From Pogona vitticeps (lineage: Eukaryota > Chordata > Lepidosauria > Squamata > Agamidae), in assembly GCF_051106095.1 (NCBI RefSeq), contig NC_135783.1, forward strand, positions 203,900,472 through 203,964,471: 64,000 bases of DNA. The letters run 5' to 3'. The notes beneath the pieces were generated by a model, which was not told the DNA's origin, did not search any database, and saw only the letters and a list, made by a program, of their open reading frames with translations. Every line of letters begins with the position of its first letter. Position 1 is the first letter of the stretch. Positions 50,801 to 61,126 of the stretch are shown here, in pieces. A program made the position numbers and the translations under genes.

Positions 50801-53800
50801 GGAGTTGCCTTTGTTATATTTTAAATGTGTTTTTAGATTGTTTTAATAATTCGCATGTCTAACTGTTTTTGTTTAATACTGTAATTCGTTGTATTTTTAT
50901 TTGTTTTAATAGTTGTGCATTAACAATCTTTGCAAGCTACCTTGGATCTCTGTGCTGAGAGAATGGCGGAGAGGTATCGGATTAATTAATTCACAAATAT
51001 ACATTGTAGTTCAATAGCTCTACAGGAGGAAAGTATGGCAAAGATGGGGTGTTTGATCCCCCCGCTTTTGTAGGCTAGACGGGGATGCTTTGTAAGTGCC
51101 AAGTAACAATTTTTCTAGAATAGCATGATCATGGAGGCCACTCAGAAGATAATTCTATGTTTACAGCACCTGCAGAAGACAGAATTGAACTGAGCTGTAG
51201 ATATTAAATTTATGACAGAGTCCTTACTTCCCTTAAGTGGAAGGAACTCCTGAGTTTACAATGCTAGCTTGGATTGCATATTTGGTGGCATAGGTCCGTG
51301 TCACTTCAAAGTCAGTCTCAAAGTAACATCTTTCTATACATTTTTTCTCCACAATGGAAATCCATTATTTACTACACTTTATTTTACTTATTATTCTCAG
51401 TCTCCATTCTTCTGAACCTAAAGTTGCTGCCATCTGAGCAGACTCCTGGATATGCCACATTTTAATATAAATCACAGAAATAATTAATTTATTTTCCACA
51501 AATAGACAATTATTCATAGGCACCCGGGAGGCCAAAACAGTCTGATGCTGAAGTCAGCTGATCCTAGCAGTGCTTGAGGGCTGTAATTAGCTCCTGGGGT
51601 TTGGGAAATAATTGAAGGCACAGATGACATTGGACGTGATTGTTGTCACCTGTTTTCTGAATCAGATGTGGTGAATGAGGACAAACCAAGGTCTCGTTTT
51701 TCCTGGCAAAAGATTCTAGCAAAGAATTGTGTGGTTTTACTGTGAGCTTTTTCCTACAAACACATTTATCCTCCATTTTCTAAGGAAAAATATGTGTTTT
51801 GGTCCATGTCAAAATACTTCTCATTCATTCTTTGGCTCTTATGCTTTTATGTTAGTGGTGGTACCATACAGACTTCAAAATGCAAACCAATGTAGTTACA
51901 TGTATAACTATATGTAGTTTTATAAAATTGCATTCCTCCATTGTTGGATGGCTTTCAGGAAGCAGAAACTTCTATGAGTAGAAAGGATAAGAGGTAATTT
52001 CCTCCTGTTTTCCCTTTCCTCTACGCCACTTCCCATGCTCTTCCAAAGTGCTGCTCTACTCTCTGGAATAGACTGCAGGCAAGAGCACGGGGATGCATCA
52101 TAAATAACCCTTTTGTCGAGACCTCTACTGGATCAGACACCATCCACCAGCAGGGAGGGTACAACTTGGCAGACCCCCGGTGCTTGTCAAGATACAATGC
52201 CAGATCATGATCTGTTAGACAGACAGAATGCCAAACCATGACGTAACATGCCAAGGGGCTGACTCAATTTTGTATGCTACAGCTTGTTTTAAATCTGGAT
52301 TCTCATGAAACTTTATTTGCCTTGTCTTCCAAACCAGAAAAACCAGCATACTGTGGCTTGCCAGAAACCTGGATGCATATGCAGAAACTGCAGCATGTAA
52401 GAGGAGGGAGAAGGGCCGTGCATGCAGAGTGCAAACCTGCTCCTGCTTACAACATCACAACATACAACTTAGTGTTAAGACGGGACATAAGATATATTTT
52501 AAAACCTATTTCTGTTGCTACCACTGCTTTTCATAATAAACATATTTTTGGAGAGAAGTGAAAAAGTAAATATTTTCAGGACAATCTTTACAGCTACTCC
52601 ATAAAGTTTATTTCCCTAAATAGGTGTTATAATACTACAGACTAGAGAAATCTACTTAAAATTATATGATATCTATAGAAACAAAGGCACTTAACTCCTT
52701 GCTTAGGTGTTTGCTATTGCAATAAGTACTGCAACTACCAGATAATCCAAAGAGGTTTCTCAAATTACGTAACAGATACTCTCCCCAGTTATGTGCACAT
52801 TTAAACTGTGCCTGCAACCACCACGTTCCCACAGAACTTTGACTGGACCTACTTCTAAGTAAGGCAGGTATGTATAGAACGGCACTGTTACTCATTCAGA
52901 TGCTAGCCAAAATAGTACTGGTGATTTACATGTGTGCTAAGTTAAATTACTAACTAACCAGGAGCTGGTTGTGTCACAAGGCCTGCACCCCAAAAAGCTA
53001 AAGGTACATGCTTAGTAATGCAGCTGGTGCCTTGTTAGTGGCAATTTGCCATAGTGAGTTCAACAACGAAATTCCACACAGCAAACATTACTCCCTTTAT
53101 TCATACATTATACTAGGAAAGTGCAACTTTTTCATTTTTTAAAAAAAAATCAGGAAATAGTTAATTTGTAGATAAGCATGCTTTGGTATCTTGTGAGTTT
53201 AACAAAATCAAGAGACACTGCATTTACCAGACCTAAAGACAGTAATATACTAAGATTATTTAAATCTAGGACAAGTCTAAGATGGATCATCATTAGGCAT
53301 ATCAATATGCAAGGTAAAGTAGTTTGGATCAAGAGAATTCCTATCTTTTATAACTGTTTTAAAACAAAAATGAAGAATATAGTTCTGGTTTTGCCACTAT
53401 ACAAAAACAAACAAACAAAAAAATTGTTCCCTAATGAGTATGTAGCAGGAATTAAGAGCCGCAGCTGAGAGTATTTGAAATTTTAAGTAAACGTGTATAC
53501 TCTTATCAAGTGGGAATAACTAGTAATTACAGTCTATAGGTCTCAATTCACACTCTGCAAACATTTTCACCTTATTTATTTGTAAAGGCATTCAGCATTC
53601 AATTCCACCAGCATTTATTTATACATGCACAGAGCAGAACAGAAAGCCATGGTCGACTAGAAATGTAGAAAGTATTCAGACCGTGTCCCAAGGGCAAATG
53701 GTACTTAGCAGGAAGCATAATTATAAGACACTCCACAGGCAGTCCTTGCTGCAGTGCCAAATGCTGCAGATTCTATTGTATAGTCAAATTATGTCAAAGT

Positions 53801-56800
53801 CAGCAATTTGGAAGGCACACAAAAAGTTGAAAGGCCTCCCAGTGCTGCTTCACAAGCTCTTGGGAAAGTTTTGGACAAGAAGATTGATTAAAATGCATCT
53901 TATAGTCTCCATTTTATTGTGTATACATATAGATGTATGGTTCATTTACAGGGCCAAACAATGTATTGTAAGCCTACAATGTCGTTAAGCCATCCTGAAT
54001 CAGCCATATGATTTGTCCTGAAAATTCAAAAGAACATAAGAAGCCAGCCTACATTTGTGTGATAAACACGGCAATATACTTTACTGTACCTATTTCTGGG
54101 CTCCCAGCACAGAAGCCAGAGCAGCATTATATTAATTTTCTCCAGCTGAAGCAAAAATTCACAAATGCTTGTCAAAGCAGGGGAATTTGGAAACAGGACG
54201 TATGGGGCTGTGGAAAGCAAGATGTATGAACATGCATATTGACAATATAATCCTAAAACCATTTACAATGGACCCTCGACTTACAGACAGCTCGACTTTC
54301 AGACTTTTCGAGTTACAGACTTCTCTGGCCGCAAAATTTAGGTTCGACTTGCAGCCGGAGACTCGACCTACAGACCGGAAAAAACCCAAAATGGAACAAA
54401 AATGGAACAAATATGGCCGGTTATGGGATTAATCGGTTTTCAATGCATTGTAGGTCAATGGAGACTCGACCTGCAGACTTTTCGACCTGCAGCCACCGTT
54501 CCAATACAGATTAATTCCGTAAGTAGAGGGTCCACTGTACTGAGTGCAGTGGGGTTTCCTGCCTAATAGGTTTGCCTGGGAGCCAGGACGGTCCATTTTA
54601 CATTTGCCTGTGTTTTTTTTCAAAATCATGTTCCAGTGATTTGTTCACACAAAGGTCCAGGTGTGTTGTAGAGCCTGTAAGTGCTGAGGTCCTGCCCACT
54701 CTCAGCATACCTGCAAACTATCCCGAAGTGAAACAAAGCCAGCGTAACATACTAATGCATCTACAAATATTTCTTCTCTGCTACCTTTTATCTCATTCTA
54801 CTCGTACCCCTCTTCTCTGTCTTACATTTTTCTGCAGTGTTTTAATTTAGATCGCAAGACCGTCAGGGCAGATGCCTTTTGCTTTTCTGTCCCTGACAAG
54901 CATCACATGCAGCACTGGCACTATCCAACATTAAAATCATGTCAAACTTTCCCTGCTAACATTTTGTAACAACAATATACAATGTTTATTCACACTTCTT
55001 ATGTATGAGGGGAAAAAACAACCAGATTAAATAGATGCTAGACTTTGTGGACATAAGGTCATTTCCCCCCATTGATATAACTGCTTTTAGGATATTATAC
55101 AAGTGTTCTATAATGCTTCCTCCTGTTGAGCACGGCTGGGCAAACATCTCCTTCAGCTTCAGACAAGACGCTGGCATTGCCCCTGCAGGTCACTGCTACC
55201 ACTCTCACCACATCCCTTGCGCCACTGTGCATCCAGCTACTCCACCCCTCTGCTGCCCTGGAGATGGAAGCAGGAAGCACCGTTGATATCCTGCCTTCTC
55301 CAACACTGCATATGGAGGCAGAGACAGAGAAGAAGAGTAGCCGTAAATTCCCCACTCCCTGTGCTCCACTGCTCAAGACAACAGCCTCCTTGAGTCTAAT
55401 GGAACTTTGCCAAACTCTGTTTCAAGGGATTAAATACGGCCCTCTGCACAGACGGGCAGACAATCCCTACTTCTGGCATCCAGGGCCACAGTGTGCACAG
55501 AAGCCGAGACTTTAGGGCTAATCCCAGATATTATCTAAGGAAAATTACAACACAAATTGCTTTCAGGTAGCAAATGTTGCATTACCTCCATGGCACACAC
55601 AGAGCCAGGTAACCCCTTAGCAGTACTTTCCGAACTGCCTAACGTTGACAAGTTATAGTTTCTCTCACTTTTAGCAAATGTTATTCTGAAAAAAAAATGG
55701 AAGTATATTGTGAACTGGAGAAAAAAATGCATGGAGAAGCATTTTTCTTACTGCACAAGTGGTATTTACAAGCTGGTCCTAGTTGTCTTCTCTGCAGTCT
55801 GCCTTGCAGAGTTCAATAGTGCTTTCTGTTTTCTTTAATTACAACTGTAGGGCATCCACTTAGAACAGTTTTGAAAAGTATGGAACTTCATTTGATATTG
55901 ACATAACTTTCCATGGAAGGCACATATCTTCTGTCCCACCATTGCCTCTAGCAATATAAGTGAGACTAGACTCACCACAGAGGGGTCTCACTGTTCAGAA
56001 CATGATGGGTAAGAACTAGTACTCTGTATCATGCTTGAAAACATATGGGTCAGCTGTGGAACTGCTGCAAGGCCACATTACAATAGCCATGTAATATGAT
56101 AAACATATAACTGACAACTGCCCAGTTGCAGCATACTTTCTGGACCTTGCTCAAATCAGCATAGCATACGCAGGAAGTGAATAAGGCTGGTGGCATTGTT
56201 GACATATCCATTTTCTTTTTTAAGAATTCTTAACATGTTCTTAAATTCTTAGGTGTCAAATGTGTCTAAAATATAGCTGACATTTTAAGCCTCCAAAAGC
56301 AGCTTTTAAATGGCTAGATATAGTTCACTGGTCTGCCCTCATAATCTCAGCCATCAGCATGAGCAGCTACATTAATCCTAATTTTATATTCCAACACACA
56401 GCTACCCACTCAGTACAATCTTCCAGAACAGTCCTTGACCTATTTGCTCCCACATCTTTCTTGACACTTGTTGAGTGAACAAATAACTTGGATCTGTTTT
56501 AAAATGTCAGATATGTTTTAGACACATTGAACATCTAAGAGCATAATCAACAAACTTTCAATTTCTAACGCGACTAATTAAAAATGTTGTATTTCAACAC
56601 AAGGGATAGAAAGGAAGGAATTAAAGATCTATGGGAGAAAAGACAAAATCTTACAGGTTTTTTGATCTATACTTGAACTGGACTATGTCATAGACAGAAA
56701 TTGCAGCAAACAAAATAACTTGACACCAGTAAATAAGACAGTCTTTGATTTCGATTAAAGCATCTAGCCCCCAGTCAAAGTAGTTTAAAGATATAAAAAA

Positions 56801-59800
56801 AAAATCATAAAAATGAAGAGCAGAAGTCTGTAAGTTGCCAATCAATAGTTAGCACCTGGATAAAAGACTCATCAAGCACACATGTCAAAGGTGACTTTTT
56901 TGGAAATGTAAAGACTTCAATTATTCTAGATGGTGGAAAAGGCTCAAGAATATTTTTGCATTTCCCCTGTATTTTCAAATATTATTGAATATTTATACTG
57001 AAGCCTGTATGACTGGCAAGCAATAGAGTGAGTTGTATTTTCTTAGCTGCTTGTTTAACGGGTGCAACCAGACACTTAGAAAGGCACCCACGTGATCACA
57101 CTGGAAAGTGTCACTTTACTGGGATCCACCTGTCCCTTAAAGTGACCCTTCCATCTGTCTGTCGAGGAATCACTCCCTAAGAGGAGCAGCCCAACAGCTG
57201 GACCCTAAAGGTCCATCTTGGGCATGGATTGGGGTCAGGCTGAAACTCATTTCCCCATATGTTGGGGAAATCGCTGGGAAACAGAACAAAATGAACCGCT
57301 CTATAAGTGGTCTGAACTGCAATCTATTTCCCCATGTGATCACAGCCTAAATCTCTGATAATAATGCTTTTATAGATGCATGATCCCTGACAAAGTTAAA
57401 AAGATATGCTTTTCAGGCAGGATAAATATATTTTTATTAATAGTTAACACTATAAATATCTGTTTAGAATTCTTCCTTAATAAGCAACATTTGGCAACAG
57501 AAGGTACAGTGGTGCCTTGCAAGATGATTGCCTCGTGGGACGACTAATCCACAAGACGATGTTTTTTGTGATCGCTGTGGTGCTTCGCAAGACGATTTTT
57601 CCTATGGACTATTTTGGCAAGACGATGTTTTGGTCTATGCTTCGCAAGAAGTTTGGGGGGTTTTTTTAGACCAATGCTTCGCAAGATGGTTCCCCCCCCC
57701 CATTGGAACACATTAATTACCATATTTTTGCTCCATAGTGTCTTATGGAGTGAATACTGTAAAAATGGTTCAAAACCTCTTCAGCCACCCCCACCCAGAA
57801 GCCTCCCACAGTTCCACCACTGTGCCAGAAGGCCTTCAAACCAGCACCAGAGGCTGCTCACTGTGGCAGCTGCATAGGACCTTGCTGCCAATGGCTGCAA
57901 ATTTAAATGGCAGAGGATGGTGGAAACACCAAGGACCAAAGGTAAAGAGATTCTAAAAAGACCAGGGAAAGCACAAATGCAATCCCCCACTATCACAAAT
58001 TATGCAGTTGAGTTTCCCACATTTGGGGAAATCATAGGGATCAGCATACCTGAAGTGCAATGGATGAGCCTCCCCCTGGAAAAACCACTTTTATGACCAT
58101 GGTTTTTCCCCTGCAAGGTATGAGTTGGAGGAATACCTGTGCACTACAGGATTGTGGGAGGAACACCCAGGCCCTGATGGGGTCCCGCGGGGCACCTCAA
58201 AACACTGAGGAGCTCTTGTGGCCTCTGGCAGGACTGGGGCTGTGCAGCCAGGGGGTCACCATGCCTTGGGGGGGTCAGGGGACAGAAGGGGGTAGGAGGT
58301 GCAAGGGCCACTCCAACTCATACCTTGCAGGGGAAATACCATGGTCATGAAAGTGGTTTTCCCAGGGTGAGGCTCATCCATTGCACTTCAGGTGTGTTCA
58401 TCCCTGTGATTTCCCAGGAGACAACTGCATAATTTGTGGCAGTGGGGATTGCATTTGTGTTTTCCCTGGTCTTTTTAGAATCCTTTTGATCTCTTTTTCA
58501 CTCATCAGGACCTATTGCAAAAGTAGCAAGTCTGGGTGATGTCTTATATTACATTCTCCCTCTTTTTCTCCCCAGTGGCAAAGGATCAGGGCAAAAGGAG
58601 TCACCATGATCAGAAGCTGCTGGAAAGAGAAAGAGGGGGACGGCCATCTTAGACCCACTGAATTTCCAAAGGCAGTGCAGGTGACAGGATTGCTTCTCCC
58701 CAATACGGCAGATTTCAATACATTCCTATGGAGAACCGCGTTTCGCAAGATGATGTTTTCTATGGACAATTTTCACAAGACAGCGATTTTTTTCTCCATT
58801 GGAACGCATTAAATAGATTTCAATGCATTCCTATGGGGAACTGTGTTTTGCAAGATGATGTTTTCGCAAGACAACGATTTCCGCGGAACGAAATAAAATC
58901 GTCTTGCGAGGCACCACGGTAAAGGTAAAGGTTCCCCTTGGCAATTTTTGTCTAGTCGTGTTCGACTCTAGGGGGCGGTGCTCATCCCCGTTTCCAAGCC
59001 ACAGAGCCAGCGTTTATCCAAAGACAATCTTCCGTGGTCACATGGCCAATGCGACTTAGACACGGAACGCCGTTACCTTCCCACCGAGGTAGTCCCTATT
59101 TATCTACTCGCATTTGCATGCTTTCGAACTGCTAAGTTGGCGGGAGCTGGGACAAGCGACAGGCGCTCAATCTGTTGCATGGATTTGATCTTACAGCTGA
59201 AGATCTACAGACCTTACAGCACAGAGGCTTCTGTGGTTTAACCCGCAGCGCCACCACGTCCCTTTCTGGCAACAGAAAGACATATCTAAAGATGCTTATT
59301 AACAAAAAGAACCAGAATTGCAAATATATAAAGCACAGAAGAAAAAGATATACATGTAGTGCATTTAAGGAGGAACAAGGGAAGAAAGACAACATTATGG
59401 GTCTACATTAAGAACTTTTATCCTGGCTTAAGGCAAGAACACTGCATTTTAGCATTATTTTTTAATATATTGGAACCTATTATTTGAAACATTTACGAGG
59501 CATGTTTTTAGATTTTTAGATGTGGTTTCTTGGCTCTTAAAGAATAATTATACACTCATTATGTGATTGCAATGCCTGTTACTGGAATTTGCAGTAGAAT
59601 AATTTTTATACTCTTGGAATGCTTTCTCTCTTATATGTAATGTACAGGTGTGTAAGTAAATGAATCTAAGATCAGTTTCGTATCAGTTTAGCTGATTCAA
59701 TTTTCTACTCAGAAATGGGAAAATAAAAAGACAAAACATCTGAAGAGAAAGTTATTTCATCATAACTTCTGCTCTAGCAGATGGCTGAAGGATTTATAGA

Positions 59801-61041
59801 AGAATATCCATATGACTTTTCCATTTTAAAGCGCCAGGAGATATCTGAGTTCCAGGCACATAATACAATTCTCCCACATGAAGAGGAATGTCTCATATGG
59901 GGCTTTTCCCCCGATCCCTCTGTGTCTCTATGTCAGGAGGCTGCATGCTGGTGCTAGAGGTGAGATAAAGTGGCAGACCTTGACTTGACACACCATTCAC
60001 ATGGTGACATGGGGAAATTCCTGTCAAAAATCTGCACACTTTGTATTGCAGATGCAGTACAAAATTTCTAGAAAACAGTAAACCTCCAGAAATAACATTC
60101 TTACATCAATGAATGGGATGGAAGGTCTACTATATTTCTTTTTAAAACTTATATTTAAGCACCCTTTACAAATTTGAAATTACTGTTTGAGAGTTGGAAG
60201 TACTCTCCCCCCCCCAATGAACATTTCATTTGCCTGAAGTCCTCAGAGAGGGGCAAAAACAGCCCCAGGGCCCCCTGAAGCTGCCAATCCCTGTTCAAAT
60301 CAGTCTATATTTTCTGCACTATCAGTTGCTTCTGTTTCTTCTGATCATTCCCTTTCAACAACTGTAAGGGTTATCATCTTCACATTTCAAATTATTTATT
60401 TATTTGGTGCATTACAAGTCAACTTTTTTCACAGAAGAAACTGTGGCCAGTAAAAAGCAAGGAGAGGCTGTTATCATGCAAAGGATTTGGCACCATGGGA
60501 GAGGAGGAGGATGTCTCACAGCGCTTTCTGTAAACTGCCCAGAGTAGCACATGTTACTGAGGTAGCATAGGAGTACAAATGTTGGAAACAAAGAAACAAA
60601 CCCCAGATGGTGTTCCTAGAGCAAAAAAACTCAGGATATCCTGCATTCTGCAAAATGCGAAAGTTCCTTCCAACATAGGACTTACATATGATATCACACT
60701 AATGCCTGAGCACGAACACAATGGAACTCCCCGTCCCTCCTCACCACCATAATACATGTCACCCAAAACCCCATTTCAGATGGTCTCCTATCCCTCAAAA
60801 GAAGACTGAGGGCACATGGGCACTATAATGAGACTAAAATTTGCTACCTTCCTGTTCTGCTAACAGAAGTAATTGTGCTTTTGGAACAAGCCTACTGGAT
60901 CCTATTCCAGGTGCTAAACATACTTCTACATTATTTTTGTGAGTAAAGCTGGATAGCAACATACATACTGTACGATCATGTCATTCTAAAAAAATTCACT
61001 ATCATTCAATAACAAAACATTTCACAAACCAAAATTCTTCA

Positions 61042-61094
<53 letters not shown>

Positions 61095-61095
61095 C

Positions 61096-61126
<31 letters not shown>

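Larger units (their letters stand above)
57503..59266 (+). mobile_element. Squamate retroposon (SINE-like), interrupted at its 5' end
   Basis: A retroposon beginning GGTAAAGGTAAAGGTTCCCC (read across the Tigger-like insertion) and continuing 58922-59266 with GACTCTAGGGGGCGGTGCTC, a sequence I know as a dispersed squamate repeat. The duplication TGGCAACAGAA stands at 57492-57502 and 59267-59277, showing insertion by a reverse-transcription type mechanism. The Tigger-like element later landed in the TA of its fourth base. Confidence 0.8.

Noticed and set aside
52740-52815. Minus-strand frame with a donor of fitting phase ([17 protein letters not shown])
   Set aside because: It overlaps an old SINE-like segment and has no pyrimidine tract; the exon at 51650-51779 fits the same gap far better.
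53683-53988. 101-codon plus-strand frame
   Set aside because: Antisense to the UBR3 intron, no motif, no splice support; a chance frame in AT-rich DNA.
55095-55515. Frames on both strands at 55.1-55.5 kb
   Set aside because: Mutually overlapping and without known motifs; intronic, moderately GC-rich patch.
56843-56968. Minus-strand candidate exon ([20 protein letters not shown] and on to DESFIQ) just upstream of the UBR3 exon at 56763
   Set aside because: The composition looks coding, but the acceptor is poor and its phases (0 in, 0 out) do not join either neighbour in the UBR3 chain. Kept only as something to revisit with transcripts.
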